64,000 nucleotides of DNA from Thauera terpenica 58Eu. GTDB taxonomy: Bacteria; Pseudomonadota; Gammaproteobacteria; Burkholderiales; Rhodocyclaceae. The DNA is taken from the NCBI RefSeq assembly GCF_000443165.1, contig NZ_ATJV01000070.1:1-64000 (forward strand), in the 5' to 3' direction. This document shows positions 34,294-42,468 of the stretch, piece by piece (within the stretch, counting starts at the first letter, position 1; each line of letters begins with the position of its first letter). A program made the position numbers and the translations under genes. The notes under the pieces were generated by a model. It worked only from the letters and a program-made list of their open reading frames with translations. It was not told where the DNA came from and searched no databases.

Positions 34294-35992
34294 CTGGCTG
34301 AGCACGCTCTTGCCACTGCACTGGCTGCGCCCCTGGGCGCTGCTGCTCCTGCCAGTGGCCGTGCTGCTCGCGGTATTCGGGCGTCGCGCGCACGGCGAGG
34401 CGTCCTTGCGCGGACTGATTGATGCCCACCTGTTGCCCCACCTGCTGGTGGGTGGCAACAAACGCAAATGGATCACACCCGCCGACACCCTCGCCTTGGC
34501 CCTGGCCTGCTTCAGCGTGGCACTGGCCGGGCCCGCGTGGGAGCGCGAAGCGCCGCCGCTGGCGCGCGAACAGGCGGCGCTGATGCTGGTGCTGGATCTG
34601 TCCGCGGCGATGGACGCGGTGGACCTGGCGCCCAGCCGGCTGGAACGTGCTCGTCTGAAGCTGCAGCAGTTGCTGGAACGGCGCGGCGACGCCCCGACCG
34701 GGCTCATCGTCTACGCCGGCAGCGCGCATCTGGTGCTGCCGCCCGCGCAAGACCGTCAGCTGCTGCTCACTTACCTGGACGCCTTATCCACCGCCCTCAT
34801 GCCCGAGGCCGGCAGCAGCCGTCCGGCCAGCGCGCTGAAGCTGGCGCACAGCTGGCTGGATCGCGCGGCCGTGCCCGGCACCGTGCTGTTCCTGAGCGCA
34901 GACTGGCCCGCCAGCGAGCTCGCCGCCAGCGTGCGCGCCCAGGCCGGATCCCGCCACCGCCTGGTGGTGTGGGCAATCGGCACGGTGGAAGGTGGGCTGA
35001 TCCGTGCCCCAGCCGCAGGCGCTGCGGACGATGAGCCCGATCAGCCCGGCCCGGCACGCCTGGCGCGCCTGGACGTGGCCGGCCTGAGCGCGCTGCGCGA
35101 TCAAAGCGCTGCCGAGCTGGTCGCGGTGAGCCAGGACGACAGCGATGTAGCGCGCGTACAGACCTTGATCGCGCAGCATCACGCTGCCGCCAGCGCGCAG
35201 GACCCCAGCCTGCGCTGGCGCGATCAGGGCGTGGGCTGGGTATGGCCGGGCCTGCTCGCCCTGCTGCTGTCCTTTCGCCGTGGCTGGGTGCTGCGCTGGC
35301 CGACTGCCTGCGCGCCGCTGCTGATGGCCGGCCTGGTGTTGGCGATGCTCGTGGAGCCTGCGCCCGCGCTCGCCCAGGACAGCGCACCTGCGCCCTCACC
35401 CTCGCTGCGTCAGCGCTTCATCGACTACTGGCTGACCCCCGACCAGCAGGGACGCTGGTGGCTGGAACGCAATGCGCCCGAGCGCGCCGCCGCCCATTTC
35501 GACGATGCGCTGTGGCGTGGCGCAGCGCACGCACGCGCACAACAGTGGCAGGCCGCGGCCGACGCCTTTGCACAGCTCGACTCCGCCGCTGGCTGGTTCA
35601 ATCAGGCGCAGATGCTGGCCCGGCTCGGTCGTTACGCCGACGCCGTCGCCGCCTATGAGGAAGCGCTCACCCGCGCACCGGGCTGGCCCGCCGCGCTCGC
35701 TGACCAGGCGCGCGTGCGCAGCCTGATCCCGGCCGAGCTCGAGCCCACTCCGGGCGAAGTTTCTGCCACCCCCGGGGAGCGTGCGGGCAAGCCCGCGCCC
35801 CGTCAGCCTCGCTCCCTGTCCGAGCACGAAGTCGCCGAACTCTGGCTACAGCGCCTGGACACCAGCCCGGCCGCCTTCCTGCGCCGCAAGTTCGCACTTG
35901 AAGCCCAGGCCCTGTCCGCCTCTGCGCCACCCGCGCCCGACTCGCCGCTTACACCCACCCCCGCTTCGGCTCGGGCCCCAGCTGCACAATGA
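34286..35992 (+). CDS. VWA plus TPR protein (BatB-BatC-like fusion)
   Basis: 568 aa. N-terminal membrane segments are followed by a VWA-like domain whose MIDAS reads DLSAAMD, so the second Ser of D-x-S-x-S is Ala and metal binding may be weak. A middle pair of membrane helices (around 310-355) precedes a C-terminal TPR-like region with AAHFDDALWRG, AQQWQAAADAF and GRYADAVAAYEEAL (about 395-480). BatB and BatC are separate in many species and look fused here. It overlaps BatA by 8 bases. Confidence 0.83.
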   Translation: MADWLSTLLPLHWLRPWALLLLPVAVLLAVFGRRAHGEASLRGLIDAHLLPHLLVGGNKRKWITPADTLALALACFSVALAGPAWEREAPPLAREQAALMLVLDLSAAMDAVDLAPSRLERARLKLQQLLERRGDAPTGLIVYAGSAHLVLPPAQDRQLLLTYLDALSTALMPEAGSSRPASALKLAHSWLDRAAVPGTVLFLSADWPASELAASVRAQAGSRHRLVVWAIGTVEGGLIRAPAAGAADDEPDQPGPARLARLDVAGLSALRDQSAAELVAVSQDDSDVARVQTLIAQHHAAASAQDPSLRWRDQGVGWVWPGLLALLLSFRRGWVLRWPTACAPLLMAGLVLAMLVEPAPALAQDSAPAPSPSLRQRFIDYWLTPDQQGRWWLERNAPERAAAHFDDALWRGAAHARAQQWQAAADAFAQLDSAAGWFNQAQMLARLGRYADAVAAYEEALTRAPGWPAALADQARVRSLIPAELEPTPGEVSATPGERAGKPAPRQPRSLSEHEVAELWLQRLDTSPAAFLRRKFALEAQALSASAPPAPDSPLTPTPASARAPAAQ

Positions 35993-37455
35993 CGCCCGCC
36001 CGCCCCACCGCGATCAATCTTCACCGGCGCAGAACGCTGCGCCTTGCCGCCGCCGGACTGGCTCCGCTCGGCCTGCTTGCCGGGCTGCAGCGCGTATGTC
36101 TGGCACAGGCCGATGCGGCAAACGCAGAACCCAAGCTGCGCGTGCGCTGGGGCGTCGATGGCAGCAGCAGCGACGACAACCCCGCCAGCGCCAGCCACCC
36201 GCTGCAGTTGAGCGACACTCTCATCGTGCGTCTGGAGGTGTGGGTGTCGACCTGGTTTCTGGCGCCGATCGACTTCCCCGCCACCCTGGCCAGCACCACC
36301 GCGCTGAGCGAAGCGGTCGAGGGCTCGCCCGAATCGGCCTTCGAGGAACACGCTGGCCAGCGCTGGACCGGCCTGATCCGGCGCTACCGGGTGCAGCCGC
36401 TGCAGCCCGGCGAGCTGCTGCTCGAGCTTGCGAGCGCGCTGGAGATACTGCCCGGGCGCGGCGAGGGCCAGACCCAACACGTGCGCCCGCCCGCCGCCTT
36501 GAGACTGCAGGTGCAGGTGCCGGCTGGTGCCGAAGGCCTGCAGCCCTTTGTCGCCGCGCGCCGGCTCGAACTGCATCAGCAATGGCAGCCCGAATTGCAG
36601 CCAGAGGCACGCTGGCAGGTCGGCGACGCGATCCGGCGCGACCTCGAGTTGATCACCGACAGCCGCTCGCCGCTGCTGCCGACGCCGGATTTCGGCCGGC
36701 CTGCGGGCGTGGAGCTGCGGATTCATGATGGCATCCGCAAGCAACAGCAGGACCCGACTCAAAGCGCGCTTCAGCGCTTTCAGTACGGCGCCACCCATGT
36801 CCTGCATGACGCCGGCACGGTGGAGCTACCCGCGATCGAGCTCGCCTGGTGGGATCTGGAACAACAGCGTGTGCGCATCAGCCGCCTGCCCGGCATCACC
36901 CTGGAGGTGGCAGCCGCTGCCGCCCGCCCCGATCCCTTCCTGTCCGCCGCGCCGCCGTCCGCCCTGCCCACGCTTGGGGCGGACAGTCCATCGCCCTCCT
37001 CGCCCTTCAGTTCGACAGCGAGCGCCCGCCCCGCATCATGGGCTCTTGCGGCCCTGCTCGGCCTGGTTCTCGCACGCTGGGGCTGGCACCGACGCAAGCC
37101 AGCCATGCAAGCCCTGCAGCAGCGCTTGCAGAAGACCGGTGTGGATGAAGTGCGGGCACGCTGGCAGCTGCGCCGCGCCTGCTTGCGCGACGACCCCGTG
37201 GCCGCGCAAGGTGCCCTGTCCGTCTGGCTGGAGCGGCTGCCTGGCGCAAGGCGGGAGGCGATTCATGCCGATCCCGCCTGCGCCGTGGCCATGCGCGCGC
37301 TGGCGCGCCAGCGCCATGGTCCTGCCACGCCCGGCAGCGCTGACGGGTGGACGGGGCGCGCGCTGTGGCAAGCGGTGCGCAAGGCCTTGCCTACCCGTGC
37401 ACAGAGCGCACGAAAGCGCGCTCACAACACCCAACTCCCGACCCTGAACCCCTGA
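35989..37455 (+). CDS. BatD-like membrane protein
   Basis: 488 aa. A twin-Arg-like N-terminus (HRRRTLRLAAAGLAPLGLLAG) is followed by a long beta-rich periplasmic region, one membrane helix near 345-365 (ASWALAALLGLVLARWGW) and a basic cytoplasmic tail. This is the BatD (aerotolerance) layout. The ATG at 35989 overlaps the previous stop (ATGA). Last gene of the operon. Confidence 0.8.
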   Translation: MTPARPTAINLHRRRTLRLAAAGLAPLGLLAGLQRVCLAQADAANAEPKLRVRWGVDGSSSDDNPASASHPLQLSDTLIVRLEVWVSTWFLAPIDFPATLASTTALSEAVEGSPESAFEEHAGQRWTGLIRRYRVQPLQPGELLLELASALEILPGRGEGQTQHVRPPAALRLQVQVPAGAEGLQPFVAARRLELHQQWQPELQPEARWQVGDAIRRDLELITDSRSPLLPTPDFGRPAGVELRIHDGIRKQQQDPTQSALQRFQYGATHVLHDAGTVELPAIELAWWDLEQQRVRISRLPGITLEVAAAAARPDPFLSAAPPSALPTLGADSPSPSSPFSSTASARPASWALAALLGLVLARWGWHRRKPAMQALQQRLQKTGVDEVRARWQLRRACLRDDPVAAQGALSVWLERLPGARREAIHADPACAVAMRALARQRHGPATPGSADGWTGRALWQAVRKALPTRAQSARKRAHNTQLPTLNP

Positions 37456-37644
37456 GTCCACCGAATGCCCTGAAGGTGAGCGCTGCGGCCACGTTGCTGC
37501 GACGCGCACCCGGGTCGCAGCCGTGGGCGAGCGCTGCACTCGCTAGTCGGCGATTTCAGAGCCGGATTGCCCATGCGTGCGGGAAACTTTTCCGGGACAA
37601 TCTCGCTTCTTTCCAGCCACCCATTCAGCCTGGCCCCGCCCCGC

Positions 37645-38325
37645 ATGAGCGACCCCGCCACCCCGCGTCCTGTTGTCCAGCGTCCCGCCATCCCGCGTCA
37701 ACACCCAGCCTCGCCGCTGGCGCTCTTCATCGCTTTCAGCCTGCTCGCGCTGCAAGGCTTCGGTGGCGTGCTCGCGGTCGCGCAGCGCGAGCTCGTGGAC
37801 CGGCGCGCCTGGCTCACCCGCACCGAGTTCGTCGAGTTGTATGCGATCGCGCAGATGCTGCCCGGACCCAATGTGGTGAACCTGTCGCTGATGATCGGCG
37901 ATCGCTACTTCGGCTGGCGCGGCGCGCTGGCGGCGATCGCGGGCATGCTGCTGGCACCCTTCCTGATCGTGATCGCGCTCGCCGCCAGCTATGAGCGTCT
38001 GGCCGAATTCCCTGCGGTTGCGGGCGCGCTGCGCGGCATGGGCGCGGTGGCGGCGGGACTGATTCTGGCGATGGCCTTCAAGATGCTCGCCACCCTGCGC
38101 GGCAACCTGCTCGGGCCCTGGCTGTGTGCGCTGCTCGGGCTGACGGCCCTGGTCGCGATAGCGGTGCTGCGTCTGCCACTGGCCTGGATCGTGATCGGCC
38201 TCGGCCTCAGCGGCTGGGGCCTCGCGCGCTGGCGGGTGGCGGTGCTCGACGCACAGGCCAGGCTCTGCCCGGCTTCAGCCGATACCCCCACGCCCTCAGA
38301 CCCGGCACCGGGCGCACAGCCCTGA
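37645..38325 (+). CDS. chrA: Chromate transporter, N-terminal-type half
   Basis: 226-aa CHR-family membrane protein: ALFIAFSLLALQGFGGVLAVAQRELVDRRAW and QMLPGPNVVNLSLMIGDR are the CHR motif, with several later hydrophobic segments. Only one CHR domain is present, so it belongs to the short-chain class that works as a pair with the next gene. Start ATG at 37645. Confidence 0.85.
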   Translation: MSDPATPRPVVQRPAIPRQHPASPLALFIAFSLLALQGFGGVLAVAQRELVDRRAWLTRTEFVELYAIAQMLPGPNVVNLSLMIGDRYFGWRGALAAIAGMLLAPFLIVIALAASYERLAEFPAVAGALRGMGAVAAGLILAMAFKMLATLRGNLLGPWLCALLGLTALVAIAVLRLPLAWIVIGLGLSGWGLARWRVAVLDAQARLCPASADTPTPSDPAPGAQP

Positions 38326-38358
38326 CAGGCGGAATATGGACGCGGAGTCGGTCTCGTG

Positions 38359-38907
38359 ATGAACACCCTGCCGGTGGGCGATGTGCTCGATCTCTTCGTG
38401 CACTTCCTGACGCTGTCGCTGCTGTCGATCGGCGGCGCGATGTCGACCGCGCCCGAGATGCAGCGCTACTTCGTCGTCGAGCGCGGCTGGATAGGCGAGA
38501 CCGACTTCAGCACCGCGATCGCGCTCGCTCAGGCCGCACCCGGACCCAACGTGTTGTTCGTGCCGGTGCTCGGCTTTCAGGCCGCGGGCCTGCCCGGGGC
38601 GGCGGCGGCGCTGGTGGGCATTCTGCTGCCGTCCACGCTGCTGTCGCTCGGCGTCAGTCGCTGGGGCGCGCGCCGGCGCGACACCGCGCTGGTGCGTGCC
38701 TTCACCGCCGGGCTCGCACCGGTCACTGTGGGCCTGGTGTTCGCCACCAGCTGGCTGCTCGCGCTGCCCTTTGTCAGCGCTGCGGCGCACCGCAACGGCG
38801 CGCTGCTGCTGATCGCGCTCACCGTCCTGGTGACGCTGCGCACCAGGCTGGCGCCGATCTGGATGATCCTGGTCGGCGCCGCACTGGGCGCGGCAGGGCT
38901 CGCCTGA
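38359..38907 (+). CDS. chrA: Chromate transporter, second half
   Basis: 182 aa, CHR domain with LLSIGGAMSTAPEMQRYFV and ALAQAAPGPNVLFVPVLGF. It forms a tandem pair with the preceding gene (33-bp gap), the usual organisation of short-chain CHR transporters, which export chromate or a related anion. A GTG at 38356 is an alternative start. Confidence 0.85.
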   Translation: MNTLPVGDVLDLFVHFLTLSLLSIGGAMSTAPEMQRYFVVERGWIGETDFSTAIALAQAAPGPNVLFVPVLGFQAAGLPGAAAALVGILLPSTLLSLGVSRWGARRRDTALVRAFTAGLAPVTVGLVFATSWLLALPFVSAAAHRNGALLLIALTVLVTLRTRLAPIWMILVGAALGAAGLA

Positions 38908-38927
38908 ACCAGCTTGTCTGAACCACA

Positions 38928-38947
38928 GGGCGCAGGCTCAGGGCGCC
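38928..38947. terminator. Weak hairpin between convergent genes
   Basis: GGGCGC, a 8-nt loop, then GCGCCC between the chromate transporter (+) and DctD (-). Short stem and no T-run. Confidence 0.25.
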
Positions 38948-40278
38948 CGGTAGGCGCCGATGGCGATGCCAAAGCGGGCGATCTTGTCGTACAGGGTCTT
39001 GCGCGGTAGCTGCAGGCGCTCGGCCGCCACGCCGACATCGCCGCCACACTCACGCAAGGCGTTGTCGATCAGCACCTGCTCGAAGGCCGCCACGCGCTGC
39101 GCCATGCCGGTTCCGGGCTCGACCGCGACTTCCGCGCCCGGCCGCCACACACCGAGAACGAAACGATCTGCGGCATGTTGCAGCTCGCGCACATTGCCCG
39201 GCCACTCCTGCGCCATCAGCCACTCGAACAGCGCCGGGGAGCGCTCCGGCAGCGCACGGCGGAAGCGCTCTGCGGCCTGCAGACAGAAGGCGTTGAACAG
39301 CAGCGGGATGTCCTCGCGGCGCGCGCGCAAGGGCGCGAGCGGGATCGACACCACGTTGAGCCGCCAGTAGAGGTCTGCGCGGAAACGTCCGGCTGCCGCC
39401 TCGGCCTTGAGGTCGAGCTTGGTCGCGGCCACAACGCGGCAGTCCACCGCCACCAGCCGGTTGGAACCCAGGCGCTCGAGCACGCGCTCCTGCAGCACGC
39501 GCAGCAGCTTGGCCTGCAGCGGCAGCGCCATGCCTTCGATCTCGTCGAGGAACAACGTGCCCCCATCGGCGTGCTCGATCTTGCCTGCGCGGCTGCGGGA
39601 GGCCCCGGTGTAGGCGCCCGGTTCGACGCCGAACATCTCGCTCTCGAACACGCTCTCGGGCAGCGCGGCACAGTTGATCGCGACGAAGTTGCCGCCCCGC
39701 CGCCGACCGCCGGCGTGCAGCGCCCGCGCCACACACTCCTTCCCGGTACCGGTCTCGCCCTCGATCAGCACATCGACATCGGTGTCGGCGAGCTCGGCGA
39801 TCAGCCGGCGCACCCCGGCCATCGCAGCGCTGTTGCCGATCAGTCCGTCACCGCCGTCGGCGCGCTCCAGTTGCGCCCGCAAGGCGCGGTTCTCGAGCAC
39901 CAGACGACGCTTGTCGATGGCGCGCCCGACCACCTCCAGCAGATGCTCGGGGGCGAAGGGCTTCTCGATGAAATCGTAGGCGCCGGCGCGCATCGCCTCG
40001 ACCGCCATCGTCACGTCACCATGGCCGGTGACCAGGATCACCGGCAGGTCGGGGTCGATCTCCTGCGCCCGGCGCAGCAGGCCGATGCCGTCCAGCCCGG
40101 GCAGGCGCACATCGGTGACCAGCACCACTGGCCGATCCATGCCGAGCTCAGCGATCGCGGCCTCGGCGCGGGCGAAGTCGCGCACCTCGATGTCGGCGAG
40201 CGCAAAGGTCTGGCGGCCTGCGGCGCGCACTGCGTCGTCGTCCTCGACGTAGATGATATGGATCGAATCGTGGCTCAC
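38938..40278 (-). CDS. dctD: DctD-like sigma-54-dependent response regulator
   Basis: 446 aa. The receiver domain has phospho-acceptor Asp56 (VTDVRLPG). The AAA+ domain has GETGTGKE (Walker A), GAYTGA (the sigma-54 contact loop, GAFTGA in most) and GGTLFLDEIEGM. The C-terminal Fis-type HTH reads VAAERLQLPRKTLYDKIARF. The GTG start at 40278 overlaps the kinase stop (GTGA). It should activate the sigma-54 promoter found upstream of the TAXI gene in the same operon. Confidence 0.9.
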   Translation of the reverse strand: MSHDSIHIIYVEDDDAVRAAGRQTFALADIEVRDFARAEAAIAELGMDRPVVLVTDVRLPGLDGIGLLRRAQEIDPDLPVILVTGHGDVTMAVEAMRAGAYDFIEKPFAPEHLLEVVGRAIDKRRLVLENRALRAQLERADGGDGLIGNSAAMAGVRRLIAELADTDVDVLIEGETGTGKECVARALHAGGRRRGGNFVAINCAALPESVFESEMFGVEPGAYTGASRSRAGKIEHADGGTLFLDEIEGMALPLQAKLLRVLQERVLERLGSNRLVAVDCRVVAATKLDLKAEAAAGRFRADLYWRLNVVSIPLAPLRARREDIPLLFNAFCLQAAERFRRALPERSPALFEWLMAQEWPGNVRELQHAADRFVLGVWRPGAEVAVEPGTGMAQRVAAFEQVLIDNALRECGGDVGVAAERLQLPRKTLYDKIARFGIAIGAYRAP

Positions 40279-42074
40279 CTGTCGTGCGCCTCCTCGGACT
40301 GCGCTGGCCAGCAAGCGCGCACCAGCGCACCGCCGCGCGGGGATTGGGCGATTTCCAGCCGTCCGCCGGAGGACTCGACGAGATCCGCCACGATAGACAG
40401 ACCGAGTCCCAGGCCCTGGCCGAGCGGCTTGGTGGAATAGAAGGGCTGCAGGATACGCTCGCGCAGCTCGGAGGAGATGCCCGGTCCGTCATCCGCGACT
40501 TCGAGGCAGCGCTGTCCGGCACGTTCGCAGGTGCGCAGCTCGATGCGCCCGGCACCTCTGCCGGCGAGCGCATCGAGCGCATTGCCGATCAGGTTGGACA
40601 GCAGCTGCTCGAGCGCCTCAGCCTGCAAGGGCAGACTGAGCCCTGCGTCGTCGAGCTCCAGCTCCACCCCGGCGGCGGCCAGACGTTCGCGAAACCAGCC
40701 CGCGACCACCTGCATCGACTGCGCCGCCGGCGTGTGTCCGCCCGCACCCCGGCGGCGGGAGGCGAACACCTTGAGCTGGGCGGTGAGCCTTGCCATGCGT
40801 TCGACCAGGCCGATGATGTGCGCGAGGTTGTCCTTCAGCGGCTCCAGCTGGCCGCGCTCGAGAAAGGTGAGCGCATTGCCGGCGAAGCTGCGCATCGCCG
40901 CCAGCGGCTGGTTGATCTCGTGCGCCACACCGGCCGCCATCTGTCCGAGCGCGGCCAGCCGGTTGGCCTCGATCAGCGCGCGCTGGGCGCCGCGCAGCTT
41001 GTGCTCCGCAGCCACGCGCTCGGCGACCTCACGCTGCAGACGCCGGTTGCTCGCGGCGAGGTCGGCGGTGCGCTCGGTGACGGTGCGTTCGAGCACCGCC
41101 TGCGCACCCAGGCGCTCACGCAGGCGGCGCGCACGCTGCACCCAGTACAGCGCCACCGCCACCATCACGCACAGCAGCAGGCCGGCGACGGTGGCCGTCC
41201 ACGCCGCGTCGGCGTGCGCCGGCGCGGTATCGAGCAGCATCAGCATGCGCCAGTCCAGCCAGTCGAGCTCGCGGCTGCCGACCACGAACTCGCCGCCGCC
41301 AATGCGCGCCCGCGCCTCGTCCTGCCAGAGCAGCGGCAGGGGGTCCAGGGTCTCGGTGTAGTACTGCCGCGTCTGCGCCAGCTCGGCGCGCGACTCCAGC
41401 GACAGGGACGACAGCACGCCGAATTTCCACGCCGGCTCCGACGACAGCGCCACCACGCCGTGGCGGTCCACCACCATCACCGATTCGCCGCTCTCGGCCC
41501 AGGTATGTTCGAGCTGGGTCAACTCGATCTTGACTGCGAGCACGCCCGCCACGCCTGCTGCGTCGCGCACCGGATGGGCAATGAACATGCCGGGAACGCG
41601 GGTGGTGGCGCCGACAGCGAAGAACTTGCCGGTGCCGCCTGCGAGCGCGGCGCGAAAATAAGGCCGGAAGGCGTAGTTCTCACCGACGAAGGAATCGGGC
41701 CGTCGCCAATTGCTCGCTGCCAGCGTGTTGCCGTCGGCGGCGATCAGATACAGCATGGCCGCGCCGGTGCGCGCATTGACATCCTCGAGCAAGGCGTTGG
41801 CCTGCGCGCGCAACTGCGCATCGTCCGGGTTCGCGAGCAGCGCCGGCAGCACCGGATGACGGGCGAGCACCGAGGGCAGGCTCTCGAAACGCAGCAACTC
41901 AGCATCCAGGCTGGCCGACAACAGCGCCAGGCGCTGGCCGGCATGACCGCTGAGCTCATCGAGACTACCCGCAAGCCGCCAGGCATGGCTCGCCCACAAC
42001 AGCAGGCTGGCGAGCACGAGCAGCGCCAGCACGCGCACATCACGCACGAACAGGCGACGCGGCCCGACGCTCAT
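40275..42074 (-). CDS. dctB: DctB-like sensor histidine kinase
   Basis: 599 aa. Membrane helix at about 13-29, a periplasmic double-PAS sensor of the DctB type up to about 290 (FVGENYAFRPYFRAALAG is the characteristic ligand loop), a second helix near 295-313, a coiled coil, the phospho-acceptor His385 in AAGVAHEINQPLAAM and an HATPase domain with LGLGLSIVADLVE. It begins 10 bp after the DUF1850 gene. It probably senses the transported carboxylate. Confidence 0.9.
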   Translation of the reverse strand: MSVGPRRLFVRDVRVLALLVLASLLLWASHAWRLAGSLDELSGHAGQRLALLSASLDAELLRFESLPSVLARHPVLPALLANPDDAQLRAQANALLEDVNARTGAAMLYLIAADGNTLAASNWRRPDSFVGENYAFRPYFRAALAGGTGKFFAVGATTRVPGMFIAHPVRDAAGVAGVLAVKIELTQLEHTWAESGESVMVVDRHGVVALSSEPAWKFGVLSSLSLESRAELAQTRQYYTETLDPLPLLWQDEARARIGGGEFVVGSRELDWLDWRMLMLLDTAPAHADAAWTATVAGLLLCVMVAVALYWVQRARRLRERLGAQAVLERTVTERTADLAASNRRLQREVAERVAAEHKLRGAQRALIEANRLAALGQMAAGVAHEINQPLAAMRSFAGNALTFLERGQLEPLKDNLAHIIGLVERMARLTAQLKVFASRRRGAGGHTPAAQSMQVVAGWFRERLAAAGVELELDDAGLSLPLQAEALEQLLSNLIGNALDALAGRGAGRIELRTCERAGQRCLEVADDGPGISSELRERILQPFYSTKPLGQGLGLGLSIVADLVESSGGRLEIAQSPRGGALVRACWPAQSEEAHDR

Positions 42075-42084
42075 CCTGCGCTGC

Positions 42085-42468
42085 TCAGCGCGGGTCTGCC
42101 GCGGGGCAGACGCGCAGCTCGGTGACGCCGCCGTCAGAGGCGATCAGCGCCGACATCGGCACGCACGGCGCCTCACCCTCGCACCACTCGTAGTCGGCGG
42201 TATAGGGCGAGCGCGTCAGCCGCAGCAGCGCGTGCCGCGTGTGCGGATGCCACTCCCACACCCCGTCACGCAGCACCGCAGCGGCGGCCGGCTCCATGCC
42301 CGCCGCGTGACCGCGCACACGCACGGTGTCAAGTACCAGTTCGCCCCCATCCACCCGCCAAACCTCCTCCCAGCGCACGCGTTCGATCGAGTGCATCCAC
42401 GCGAGCGTGAAATCGCCAGCGGCGAGTGTCACCGCCGCCAGCGTGTTGACCAGGCAAAGCGCCATCAT
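42085..42468 (-). CDS. DUF1850 protein
   Basis: 127 aa. A short N-terminal hydrophobic stretch precedes WMHSIERVRWEEVWRV, a conserved DUF1850 feature, and a C-terminal LRLTRSPYTADYEWCE. DUF1850 proteins are frequent companions of TAXI-type TRAP transporters. Here the ATG overlaps the permease stop (ATGA). Exact function unknown. Confidence 0.75.
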   Translation of the reverse strand: MMALCLVNTLAAVTLAAGDFTLAWMHSIERVRWEEVWRVDGGELVLDTVRVRGHAAGMEPAAAAVLRDGVWEWHPHTRHALLRLTRSPYTADYEWCEGEAPCVPMSALIASDGGVTELRVCPAADPR

